Assembly (NCBI RefSeq): GCF_039134705.1
Contig: NZ_CP146256.1
Coordinates: forward strand, 558,001-622,000
Length of the DNA: 64,000 nucleotides
Source of the DNA: Kineothrix sp. IPX-CK
GTDB lineage: Bacteria; Bacillota; Clostridia; Lachnospirales; Lachnospiraceae
Reading direction: 5' to 3'
Under the pieces are notes generated by a model. The model made no database searches. It saw nothing but the letters and a program-made list of their open reading frames with translations, and was not told the DNA's origin. Positions 17,014 to 24,692 of this stretch are shown here, one piece after another. Numbering within the stretch: the stretch's first letter is position 1; each line of letters opens with the position of its first letter. Position numbers and translations under genes: made by a program.

Positions 17014-18237
17014 ATGAATTACAAGGAAGCGTATGAAAAGCTGGAGAAGTGCGGGCAGCTGCACGTGCTCGATTACTATGAGAGACTGACGGTGCCGGAG
17101 AAGGAGGCACTGCTTGAACAGATAGATAATACCGATTTTAAGGTGCTGAAATATTGCAAGAACAATACAACGAATCAGAAGGGGGAGATTGCTCCTCTGA
17201 TTGCCATGCAGATTTCGCAGATCGAAGAAAACCGTGAACGCTATACGGCCATCGGCCTGGAGGAAATTAAGAAGGGAAAAGTTGCTGCGGTGCTTCTGGC
17301 AGGAGGAATGGGAACGCGGTTGGGTTCCGATTCTCCCAAGGGAATGTTCGACATAGGAATTACTCGTCCGGTTTATATTTTTCAGAGGATCATCGAGAAT
17401 CTTCTGGATGTAGTGAAAGATGCGGAGACATGGATTCATTTGTTTGTCATGACTAGCGATAAGAACCATGAGATTACTATGGAGTTTTTTGAGGAGCAGG
17501 AATATTTCGGTTACAATAAAGCTTTCGTGACTTTTTTTAAGCAGGAGATGGTGCCTGCTTCCGATTATGAAGGCAAAGTATACATGGAAGAAATGGGGAA
17601 GATTTCCACCTCTCCCAACGGAAATGGAGGCTGGTTCACATCGATGAGCAAATGGGGGCTGGTGGATACCGTGAAAAAGAACGGCATCGAATGGCTGAAC
17701 GTATTTGCGGTGGACAACGTACTCCAGCGTATTGCGGATCCCTGCTTCGTAGGTGCCGTAATCGCTAACGGATGTGTTTCGGGAGCCAAGGTGGTGAAGA
17801 AGAAGACGCCGGACGAGCGTGTCGGCACCTTGTGTCTTGAGGATGGAAGACCCTCCATCGTGGAATATTATGAGCTTACCGAGGCGATGAAGGAAGCCAA
17901 AGACGAACGCGGGGAACCTGCCTATAACTTTGGCGTTATATTGAACTACCTTTTCCGGGTAAAGGATCTGGATGTCACCACGGAGGACAAGCTTCCCCTT
18001 CACGTGGTGGAGAAGAAGATACCATATATAGATAAATCGGGAAAAACTGTTTCGCCCGATAAGCCCAACGGCTATAAATATGAAACCTTGGTGCTGGACA
18101 TGATTCATCATGTGGACAATTGCCTTTCCTATGAGGTGGAGAGAGACCGGGAATTCGCTCCGATTAAGAATGCTGTAGGCGTAGATTCCGTAGACACGGC
18201 CAGAGAGCTGTGCAGGGAAAATGGAATTGTTTTATAG
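17014..18237 (+). CDS. UDP-sugar pyrophosphorylase (UDPGP/UAP1 type)
   Basis: A 407-residue uridylyltransferase of the type more common in eukaryotes (UDP-GlcNAc or UDP-Glc pyrophosphorylase), not the GalU type. The nucleotide-binding loop reads LAGGMGTRLGSDSPKG (about residues 95-110), with the conserved PNGNGG (about 198), which in the family contacts the uridine, and Lys-rich KVVKKKTPDERVG. It joins UTP and a hexose- or GlcNAc-1-phosphate to make a UDP-sugar. galE follows 124 bases downstream, so the pair supplies UDP-glucose/UDP-galactose or the GlcNAc forms for surface polymers. Sugar specificity is not resolved by motif. Confidence 0.88.
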   Translation: MNYKEAYEKLEKCGQLHVLDYYERLTVPEKEALLEQIDNTDFKVLKYCKNNTTNQKGEIAPLIAMQISQIEENRERYTAIGLEEIKKGKVAAVLLAGGMGTRLGSDSPKGMFDIGITRPVYIFQRIIENLLDVVKDAETWIHLFVMTSDKNHEITMEFFEEQEYFGYNKAFVTFFKQEMVPASDYEGKVYMEEMGKISTSPNGNGGWFTSMSKWGLVDTVKKNGIEWLNVFAVDNVLQRIADPCFVGAVIANGCVSGAKVVKKKTPDERVGTLCLEDGRPSIVEYYELTEAMKEAKDERGEPAYNFGVILNYLFRVKDLDVTTEDKLPLHVVEKKIPYIDKSGKTVSPDKPNGYKYETLVLDMIHHVDNCLSYEVERDREFAPIKNAVGVDSVDTARELCRENGIVL

Positions 18238-18248
18238 CGTTTAACATT

Positions 18249-18277
18249 TTGACAGCCATTAGTAACATTGCCATATT
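18249..18277 (+). promoter_or_regulatory. Possible own promoter of galE
   Basis: TTGACA, 17 bases, CATATT, in the 124-base gap between the pyrophosphorylase gene and galE. Confidence 0.5.
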
Positions 18278-18361
18278 GAAAAAAGACGGTATGGGAGTAA
18301 ACTTAAGTAGAGTAAACAAGACATAAGAAATCAGTATTCAATTAGGCAGGAGGTAAGAAGA

Positions 18362-19378
18362 ATGGCAGTATTAGTCACAGGAGGCGCCGGTTATATCGGA
18401 AGCCATACGGTAATAGAATTACAGAGTGCAGGTTATGATGTGGTAGTTTTAGACAATCTGAGCAATTCCAGCGAGAAGTCATTACAACGGGTGGAAAAGA
18501 TTACCGGCAAGAAGGTGCCTTTTTATAAAGCGGATATTTTAGACAGAGAAGCGTTGAACCTCGTATTTGAAAGGGAAAAAATCGATTCCTGTATTCATTT
18601 CGCAGGACTGAAGGCGGTGGGAGAATCCGTAGCGAAGCCATGGGAGTATTATGAGAATAATATTGCCGGAACGCTGACTTTGGTGGATGTGATGAGAAAG
18701 CATGGTGTGAAGAATATCATTTTCTCTTCCTCTGCAACCGTGTACGGAGATCCGGCTGTTATTCCCATTACGGAAGAGTGTCCGAAGGGACAGTGCACCA
18801 ATCCCTACGGATGGACCAAGTCCATGCTGGAACAGGTATTGACGGATATGCAGAAGGCGGATCCGCAGTGGAATGTCATCATTCTTCGTTATTTCAATCC
18901 CATCGGAGCACACAAGAGCGGAACGATCGGTGAGAATCCTAACGGCATCCCCAATAACCTGATGCCCTACATTACACAGGTGGCGGTAGGAAAGCTGAAA
19001 GAGCTGGGTGTATTCGGCAATGATTATGACACTCCCGACGGAACCGGTGTAAGAGATTATATCCACGTGGTGGATTTGGCAGCAGGTCATGTAAAAGCTC
19101 TTAAGAAGATAGAGGAAAAATCAGGACTTAGCGTTTACAATCTGGGAACGGGCGTAGGTTATAGCGTGCTTGATATTGTGAAGAATTTTGAAGAGGCAAC
19201 GGGAGTGAAGATTCCCTACGTCATCAAAGACAGACGTCCGGGGGACATCGCAACCTGCTATTCGGATGCGGGCAAGGCGAAGAAAGAGCTGGGATGGGAA
19301 GCGCAGTACGGAATCAAGGAGATGTGTGCGGATTCCTGGAGATGGCAGAGCAATAATCCCGGTGGATACGAAGAATAA
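18362..19378 (+). CDS. galE: UDP-glucose 4-epimerase
   Basis: A 338-residue short-chain dehydrogenase that interconverts UDP-glucose and UDP-galactose with bound NAD+. The Rossmann motif is [12 protein letters not shown] (residues 5-16), the catalytic Ser/Thr region is [10 protein letters not shown] (about 122), and the Tyr-Lys pair is NPYGWTKSM (Tyr about 148). SD AGGAGG at proper spacing. It may also work on UDP-GlcNAc, as the family varies. A terminator follows directly. Confidence 0.95.
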   Translation: MAVLVTGGAGYIGSHTVIELQSAGYDVVVLDNLSNSSEKSLQRVEKITGKKVPFYKADILDREALNLVFEREKIDSCIHFAGLKAVGESVAKPWEYYENNIAGTLTLVDVMRKHGVKNIIFSSSATVYGDPAVIPITEECPKGQCTNPYGWTKSMLEQVLTDMQKADPQWNVIILRYFNPIGAHKSGTIGENPNGIPNNLMPYITQVAVGKLKELGVFGNDYDTPDGTGVRDYIHVVDLAAGHVKALKKIEEKSGLSVYNLGTGVGYSVLDIVKNFEEATGVKIPYVIKDRRPGDIATCYSDAGKAKKELGWEAQYGIKEMCADSWRWQSNNPGGYEE

Positions 19379-19392
19379 ATAAAAAGGAAAAA

Positions 19393-19432
19393 CGAGCGAT
19401 GTAGCTATCATAGCATACACCGCTCATTTTTT
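19393..19432. terminator. Terminator between galE and the hemolysin III gene
   Basis: Hairpin GAGCG-A-TGTAGCTAT with ATAGCATACA-C-CGCTC, then ATTTTTTT. It ends the galE transcript and has A-rich sequence on the other side for the convergent gene. Confidence 0.85.
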
Positions 19433-19448
19433 TGTCCCTGGTATCGTT

Positions 19449-20099
19449 TTACAAAACATAACGATACATAAAGATGAAATGGCAGATGCTTCCGCCCATA
19501 ACGAACAAATGAAAAATCTCATGTGAGCCGAAATACGCATGCTTCGCATTGAAAATGGGAAGCTTCAGTGCGTAAATAACTCCGCCCACCGTATAGATGA
19601 CACCTCCTGCCAGCAGCCAGATGAAAGCACTTTTAGGGAGAGTATTCCACAGCGGTCCGAACACCCAGAGACAAACCCATCCCATGGCGATGTAAATAGT
19701 AGAGGAAAACCACTTCGGACATGTAATCCACAGCGCTTTAATGAGAATTCCCAAAAGGGCGATTCCCCATACTACTGCAAGCAGCGTATAGCCCAGCGGA
19801 CCGCCAAGTACGATCAGGCATACCGGGGTATAAGAGCCTGCGATAAGCACGAATATCATCATATGATCTATTTTACGGAATACCCTCAAAACCTTATCGG
19901 ATACCGTCAGCGAATGATAGGTGGCACTGGCCCCATATAGAAGAATCATGCTCAGCATGAATACTGCCATTGCGGTAAAAGCGGCGCTGCCTGAAGCTGT
20001 AGCGGCTTTTATCAGGAGAGGGACAGCGGCAAAAACCGCCATCATCATTCCAATAAAATGGGTAATTGCGCTGCCTGGCTCACGAATTGTTATTTGCAT
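19449..20099 (-). CDS. Hemolysin III / PAQR family membrane protein
   Basis: A 216-residue protein with seven predicted membrane helices. The PAQR metal-site motifs are present: SATYHSL (about 58), RKIDHMMIF (about 80), and GSHEIFHLFV near the C-terminus (about 192), giving the Ser/His/Asp/His set thought to bind Zn2+ and to act as a membrane hydrolase (YqfA/HlyIII group). The name hemolysin is historical. SD AAGGAGG. Its promoter region carries an operator-like palindrome, so expression may be switched. Confidence 0.92.
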   Translation of the reverse strand: MQITIREPGSAITHFIGMMMAVFAAVPLLIKAATASGSAAFTAMAVFMLSMILLYGASATYHSLTVSDKVLRVFRKIDHMMIFVLIAGSYTPVCLIVLGGPLGYTLLAVVWGIALLGILIKALWITCPKWFSSTIYIAMGWVCLWVFGPLWNTLPKSAFIWLLAGGVIYTVGGVIYALKLPIFNAKHAYFGSHEIFHLFVMGGSICHFIFMYRYVL

Positions 20100-20145
20100 T
20101 ATATCTACCTCCTTACATAAAAGATGCGGTGTTTAAAAACGCAAC

Positions 20146-20166
20146 ATGTAGTTTTTGAAACTACAT
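20146..20166. promoter_or_regulatory. 21-base operator-like palindrome upstream of hemolysin III
   Basis: ATGTAGTTT, 3 bases, AAACTACAT: a perfect 9-base inverted repeat. It lies between the promoter at 20180-20208 and the gene start, a position expected for a repressor. I could not assign the regulator family. Confidence 0.65.
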
Positions 20167-20179
20167 CAAGCATGATTAG

Positions 20180-20208
20180 ATACTACAACTTATTGTATGG
20201 GATGTCAA
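20180..20208 (-). promoter_or_regulatory. Promoter of the hemolysin III gene
   Basis: Minus-strand TTGACA (20203-20208), 17 bases, TAGTAT (20180-20185). Confidence 0.68.
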
Positions 20209-20236
20209 TAAAAATATGCAGATAAAATGAAAAAAG

Positions 20237-20503
20237 CTAATCCTCCTCTATTACATGGATTTCAAGATAGTCGAAATCGATGGTTTCAATAAAATTATCC
20301 TGAGTGAAACGCACTTTATCGTGTCGTTTGAACTCCTGAACGGTAGAATCAAGCCAGATAGGTTTGCCCAGATCGAACTGATAAACAATTTCATCCATTG
20401 CATGAAATATTTTATGCGTTCTTGTATCCTGACTGTCATCGCATATGACGGTATCCTGAAGTTGTCTATTATCCTTGAAAATTTTTGCCCATAGTCGAAA
20501 CAT
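20237..20503 (-). CDS. Conserved small protein of unknown function
   Basis: An 88-residue acidic protein (MFRLWAKIFKDNRQLQDTVI ... LEIHVIEED). It has a good SD (AAGGAAG) and sits alone in a gene-poor stretch. There is no signal, membrane helix or cysteine pair of note. The pattern of alternating strands with charged residues suggests a small compact beta-rich fold. I recognise the general look from other Lachnospiraceae genomes but cannot name a family or function. Confidence 0.75.
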   Translation of the reverse strand: MFRLWAKIFKDNRQLQDTVICDDSQDTRTHKIFHAMDEIVYQFDLGKPIWLDSTVQEFKRHDKVRFTQDNFIETIDFDYLEIHVIEED

Positions 20504-20713
20504 ATCTGAAACTTCCTTTCGTAAAGTGATGGTAGATAATTATAATATCATATTATAGGCAAAGAAATATAGTGAAACAATGAGATAAAAAATGAATTGG
20601 TATATTTCATTTTTTTTTGCATATGAATATATGGTGTGAGTCGAAGGCATAAGCATAATAGCGAGTATAAATATACAAGAAAGATTAAAAAAGAATAAAG
20701 TTTTTGTGAAATA

Positions 20714-20742
20714 TGCACATTTGTATAAAAATATGGTATAAT
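20714..20742 (+). promoter_or_regulatory. Extended -10 promoter of the small alarmone synthetase gene
   Basis: Weak -35 TGCACA, 17 bases, TATAAT preceded by TGG. It lies 64 bases before the gene start. The region 20520-20800 is otherwise AT-rich with no further gene. Confidence 0.6.
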
Positions 20743-20805
20743 GAACTCGGTAAAAATGTTTCCTATAAAAATGGAGCATGATAAATTAATTAAGGCGGAA
20801 AATAA

Positions 20806-21462
20806 ATGGAACTTAGAGTAGAACGAGACAGTGATGTGGATAATTGGAAAGAAGTTATATTGATTTATAATTCGGCGCTTAAGCAAATATCCACCAAACT
20901 GGAAATATTGAACGATGAATTTCAACACGTACATAGATACAACCCAATCGAGCATATCAAATCCAGAATTAAGACGTCGGAGAGCATCGTTAAAAAACTG
21001 AAGAAAAATGGTTATGAATCCACTATTGAGAATATGGTAAAGTATATAAATGATATTGCCGGAATAAGAGTTATCTGTTCCTTCACCTCCGATATATACG
21101 AGATAGCGGATATGATAAGCCATCAAAGCGACATCAAGATCATTTCTGTAAAGGATTATATCACCGCTCCAAAGCTCAGCGGATATAAGAGCTATCATAT
21201 GCTGGTAACCGTCCCGGTATATCTTTCCGACCGTATCGTGGATACGAAAGTCGAGATTCAGATACGCACGGTAGCCATGGATTTTTGGGCTAGTCTGGAG
21301 CATAAGATTCATTACAAATTCGAAGGAAATGCGCCGGTCTACATTAAGGATGAGCTGATAGAATGTGCCAAGATGGTATCCGACCTGGATGCCAAAATGC
21401 TTCTTCTCAACGAGAAGGTACAGAGCTTAAGCCAGGAAAATAATTGTAATGAACAGTTATGA
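20806..21462 (+). CDS. Small alarmone synthetase (RelQ/RelP-like (p)ppGpp synthetase)
   Basis: A 218-residue single-domain (p)ppGpp synthetase without the hydrolase or TGS/ACT domains of long RelA/SpoT proteins. Family motifs are HIKSRIKTSESIVKKLKK (about 46-63), INDIAGIRVICSF (about 85), the substrate loop APKLSGYKSYHMLV (about 123), and VEIQIRTVAMDFWASLEHK (about 148). It transfers pyrophosphate from ATP to GDP or GTP and so adds stress alarmone outside the ribosome-linked pathway. SD AAGGCGG. Expressed from its own promoter; no partner gene nearby. Confidence 0.92.
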   Translation: MELRVERDSDVDNWKEVILIYNSALKQISTKLEILNDEFQHVHRYNPIEHIKSRIKTSESIVKKLKKNGYESTIENMVKYINDIAGIRVICSFTSDIYEIADMISHQSDIKIISVKDYITAPKLSGYKSYHMLVTVPVYLSDRIVDTKVEIQIRTVAMDFWASLEHKIHYKFEGNAPVYIKDELIECAKMVSDLDAKMLLLNEKVQSLSQENNCNEQL

Positions 21463-21479
21463 ATAACATAAAAACAAGA

Positions 21480-21768
21480 GAAATTAAATATGGAAATATT
21501 TCAGGAAACGGTGTGGCTTAGGCTATGCCGTTTTGCCACCCTAATCTCCATGCCTTTCCAGCACCTGCAAACTTTGGGCCGTAGGCACAAATTTGCGTGT
21601 GAAAATTTTAATTTTCACACTAATCTCTATAGGAAAGATCCTGTTAGATAAAGTGATAAGGCTCTGAATGGGAATATGCCTGTCCTAAAATGAGGAGTGC
21701 CCAGGCACCTTTCAGCGTCTGGGCTATTATGAAAAAATTTATCTATATGTGTAATGAAAAACATTACG
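21480..21768 (+). other. Structured non-coding region, possible RNA
   Basis: The 530-base gap after the alarmone synthetase has no open frame of note but several stems. These are GGTGTGGC with GCCACCC (about 21509-21541) around an inner GGC/GCC hairpin; GTGTGAAAAT with ATTTTCACAC (about 21597-21620, perfect); GCCCAGGC with GCGTCTGGGC (about 21709-21733); and GTAATG with CATTAC (21752-21768). The text CTAATCTC occurs after each of the first two hairpins. I could not match it to a riboswitch, 6S RNA or SRP RNA. A ncRNA gene or a decayed repeat are the main options. Confidence 0.4.
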
Positions 21769-21911
21769 GTCTATCTCGTCTGTTATGTGATTAGTATAGC
21801 AATTATTTATGAACAAACTATGAACGGCATGTAAAAAGAACGTTAATATTTACAAAACTAAAAAAAATACATAAATAAATTTTAACAAATTGCACAAAAA
21901 GATTGGAACTG

Positions 21912-21940
21912 TTGTAAATAAAAACGAAAAATGATAATAT
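21912..21940 (+). promoter_or_regulatory. Promoter of the coiled-coil protein gene
   Basis: TTGTAA, 17 bases, TAATAT, about 70 bases upstream of the start. Confidence 0.6.
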
Positions 21941-22011
21941 ATTAAGCAGAAAACACGTGAAGGAAAAAACAGTGGGGGAACGGTAAACAGACCATGTTTG
22001 GAGGAAAATGG

Positions 22012-22629
22012 ATGGACAATTTTATGGATAAAATCGCTCAAAAATTGAGCTCGCAGGAGGCAATCCGTGCGAACTCGGCTGCGGATGCTGCTCAGATGGA
22101 GAAGCTTCAGGCACAGGTAGAGGAATACGATGCCTGCATGAAGGAGATGCGGAAGCTGAATCTGAAAAATATCGAAAATGAGCAGAAAATCAAGGAGCTG
22201 CTAGGGAATAGTATAGAGCAGCTCAATAAGCTTTTTGATGAGAACAGCCTCAGACTGAAAATGCTGACGGAAGAATGTATTGCCAAAATTCAGGCTGCGA
22301 AGGGCGAAGAGGAGAAAAAGGCGGATGCAGAGGAGTCTTTAATGGAGATCAAAGAGACAGCGGCAGCTAATATGGCGAAGCTGGAAGAGCTTTTTAAGGA
22401 GTCCGACGATTTTGTACATAAGGAAAATGTCAAGGTATACCGCAATGTACAGGCGGTGGTCGTAGAAGAGCTGGAGAAACAGACGAAGGCTCTTATGGAT
22501 AGTGAGACGAAGTCTGTAAATGAGAATAAGAAAAAGGATAAGAGTGTTTTGGCTATTGGAATCATTATCCTTGTGGTTTCACTGGCCAATATGGGACTTT
22601 TGATCGCTCATATACTGGGGGTTTTATAA
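22012..22629 (+). CDS. Tail-anchored coiled-coil protein of unknown function
   Basis: A 205-residue protein made almost wholly of charged helix (about residues 10-175, rich in Glu, Lys, Ala with heptad spacing), then a basic stretch (ENKKKDKS) and one C-terminal membrane helix AIGIIILVVSLANMGLLIAH. This gives a cytoplasmic coiled coil tied to the membrane by its tail. The start with GGAGGAA at 6 bases is the ATG at 22012; an ATG at 21994 precedes that SD. The flavin reductase gene begins 1 base after its stop codon, so the two are translationally coupled. Function not known. Confidence 0.75.
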   Translation: MDNFMDKIAQKLSSQEAIRANSAADAAQMEKLQAQVEEYDACMKEMRKLNLKNIENEQKIKELLGNSIEQLNKLFDENSLRLKMLTEECIAKIQAAKGEEEKKADAEESLMEIKETAAANMAKLEELFKESDDFVHKENVKVYRNVQAVVVEELEKQTKALMDSETKSVNENKKKDKSVLAIGIIILVVSLANMGLLIAHILGVL

Positions 22630-22630
22630 T

Positions 22631-23194
22631 ATGGGGAAACAGAGCTGGAAGCCGGGGAACATGCTTTACCCCCTTCCTGTGGTGCTGGTGAGTGCGGCGG
22701 ATAAGAACGGAGAAAAGAATATATTTACGGTAGCGTGGGCGGGAACTATTTGCAGTGACCCTCCGATGGTATCTATATCGGTACGGCCGGAGAGGTATTC
22801 CTACCATATGATAGAAGAGACCGGAGAATTCGTGATTAATCTGACAACGGAGAAGCTGACTTATGCGACAGATTACTGCGGAGTCAGAAGCGGAAGGAAC
22901 ATAGACAAGTTTAAAGAACTGGGACTGACAGCAGCAACTGCTGATATCGTAAAGGCACCGCTGCTGGTGGAAAGTCCGGTGAATATTGAGTGTACGGTGA
23001 AGGAGATCAGGAAGCTGGGCACTCATGATATGTTTATTGCACAAGTGGTGGCGGTTCATGCGGATGAGGAATTTATGGATGAGAAGAATAAATTCCATTT
23101 TGAGACGGCACAGCCTATTGTTTATTCTCATGGGGCCTATATGTCTCTTGGGAAGCAGATAGGGACGTTTGGGTATAGTGTGAAAAAGAAATAA
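22631..23194 (+). CDS. Flavin reductase family protein (FMN split barrel)
   Basis: A 187-residue flavoprotein of the flavin reductase-like group. Typical parts are NMLYPLPVVLVSA at the start, FTVAWAGTICSDPPMVSISVRPERYSY (FMN-binding strand and loop), and GEFVINLTTEKL. It probably uses NAD(P)H to reduce bound FMN or acts as an electron carrier. It has no ribosome-binding site of its own and depends on coupling with the upstream coiled-coil gene. The C-terminus has a variable region with IVYSHGAYMSLGKQ, common in anaerobe members. Confidence 0.88.
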   Translation: MGKQSWKPGNMLYPLPVVLVSAADKNGEKNIFTVAWAGTICSDPPMVSISVRPERYSYHMIEETGEFVINLTTEKLTYATDYCGVRSGRNIDKFKELGLTAATADIVKAPLLVESPVNIECTVKEIRKLGTHDMFIAQVVAVHADEEFMDEKNKFHFETAQPIVYSHGAYMSLGKQIGTFGYSVKKK

Positions 23195-23225
23195 TATTAG
23201 AGAAAGCAGAAGAGCCTTCGCAGCT

Positions 23226-23258
23226 GAGCCTTTGAATGCCGGCATGGAGGCGCTTTTT
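23226..23258 (+). terminator. Putative terminator after the flavin reductase gene
   Basis: Hairpin GCCT-ATGC with GCAT-AGGC, then GCTTTTT. The T-run overlaps the end of the convergent dinB gene. Confidence 0.5.
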
Positions 23259-24490
23259 CATATATTCTCGTCATGAAAAAAGCTTCCTCTCATAACGGAA
23301 TCCGGTCCGAATTTCTTCCGTATGGAATCCAGCGCCATGTCCAGTTTTTCCTGCTTTTTGGAAGTCGGTCCTCCTGATGTCTTTTCCTGAATATCGAAGA
23401 GGCTTAATTGAACAGGCTCTTCGTCGGAAACCAGCTTGGATGTTCTTACACCGAGAAGCCGGATAGGGGTTCCGTTCCAGATTTCGTCGAAGAGGGAACA
23501 GGCGGTTTTGTAAATGACATCTGTGGTGCAGGTAGGGGAGAACAGGGTTGTTTGGTGGGACACGCTCTGAAAGGTATTGTATTTGAGTTCGGTACTGATC
23601 ATACTGGCTAGCTGTGCGGATTTTCTAAGCCTGCCGGCTACCGTCTCGGAAAGGCTTAACAGGATTTTATAGGCTTCCTCCTTTGTGACGGCATCTTCTC
23701 TTAGTGTGGTGGAATTACCGATACCTTTTGCATTTATCTGTTCTGAGATCACTTCGGAGCTGTCGATTCCGTTGGCGTATTGCCACAGCAAAATACCATG
23801 GCTCTTTAAATGGGCTGATAATATAAAGATGTCAGCCCCGGCGAGATCTCCTATGGTAAGAATCTCCAGTTTATGCAGCGTTTCGGCGCTGGAGCGGCCG
23901 CACATATATAAGGAAGAGACTGGAAGAGGCCAAAGCTTTTTTTCGATTTCACCGGTATATAAAGTATGCACCAGATTTGGTTTTCTGAAGTCGGAAGCCA
24001 TTTTTGCAAGCACTTTTCTGTTGGATATTCCTACGTTTACCGTATAACCGAATTTTTCATAGATATGGTCCTTTATGATGTGAGCGGCTTCCAGAGGAGA
24101 AGGATATTTGTCAGCTATGGGAGTATAGTCCATATAGCATTCGTCCACACTGACCTGCTCCAGATCAGGGCAGATGTCATATAAAAAGGCCATAAGCTCC
24201 CGAGATCTACGGTGGTAAAGGTTGTGATCCGGCGGAGCGATTATGAGATGAGGACATTTTCGAAGCGCACTTACGATAGGCTCCCCGGTCTTTACATGGT
24301 AAGTCTTGGCGGGTATCGACTTAGCCAGGACGACGCCCCGGCGGCGTTCAATATCTCCGCCGATGATAGAAGGAATTTCTCTTAAGTCCTGTTCGGCGCC
24401 TTCTTCCAATTTTTTCAAGGCACTCCAGCTAAGGTAAGCGGAATTTACGTCGATATGAAAGATGATTTTTTCTTTATTTTCCTTGTTCAT
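23258..24490 (-). CDS. dinB: DNA polymerase IV (Y-family translesion polymerase)
   Basis: A 410-residue error-prone polymerase. Palm motifs carry the catalytic acids: FHIDVNSAYLSWS near the N-terminus and SVDECYMDYTP (about residues 115-125). The thumb HhH region (LEILTIGDLAGADI) and the little-finger domain follow. Near the C-terminus QLSLFDI matches the clamp-binding motif QxSLF that recruits beta clamp. The start is the ATG at 24490 with GGAGG 7 bases upstream; a longer frame to 24517 overlaps that SD. The insertion EEGAEQDLREIPSIIGGDIERRRGV is typical for the Clostridia group. Confidence 0.94.
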   Translation of the reverse strand: MNKENKEKIIFHIDVNSAYLSWSALKKLEEGAEQDLREIPSIIGGDIERRRGVVLAKSIPAKTYHVKTGEPIVSALRKCPHLIIAPPDHNLYHRRSRELMAFLYDICPDLEQVSVDECYMDYTPIADKYPSPLEAAHIIKDHIYEKFGYTVNVGISNRKVLAKMASDFRKPNLVHTLYTGEIEKKLWPLPVSSLYMCGRSSAETLHKLEILTIGDLAGADIFILSAHLKSHGILLWQYANGIDSSEVISEQINAKGIGNSTTLREDAVTKEEAYKILLSLSETVAGRLRKSAQLASMISTELKYNTFQSVSHQTTLFSPTCTTDVIYKTACSLFDEIWNGTPIRLLGVRTSKLVSDEEPVQLSLFDIQEKTSGGPTSKKQEKLDMALDSIRKKFGPDSVMRGSFFHDENI

Positions 24491-24692
24491 GCCGCAGCCT
24501 CCTGTTATTTTTAGCATCTTGCAATAACTATTCTAGCATTATTTTTGTGATTTGACATTAACAATAATTTAACATTTCCTTTACAACTAAAATAAATGCT
24601 GATAAAATAAAAATGTTACGATTTTATTACAAAATATAAACTTAATTATAAATTTTGTTTAAAGCGCAAAGCCGACAGATTTTGAAAGGGTC

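Noticed and set aside
16912..18111. 399-codon minus-strand frame opposite the UDP-sugar pyrophosphorylase
   Set aside because: Mirror of a coding gene with clear family motifs on the plus strand; the antisense product looks random and rich in His, Ile and Phe.
21700..21740. ZTP (pfl) riboswitch 3' motif
   Set aside because: GCGTCTGGGC recalls part of the pfl consensus, but the 5' half of the aptamer is absent and the segment pairs with GCCCAG in a plain hairpin.
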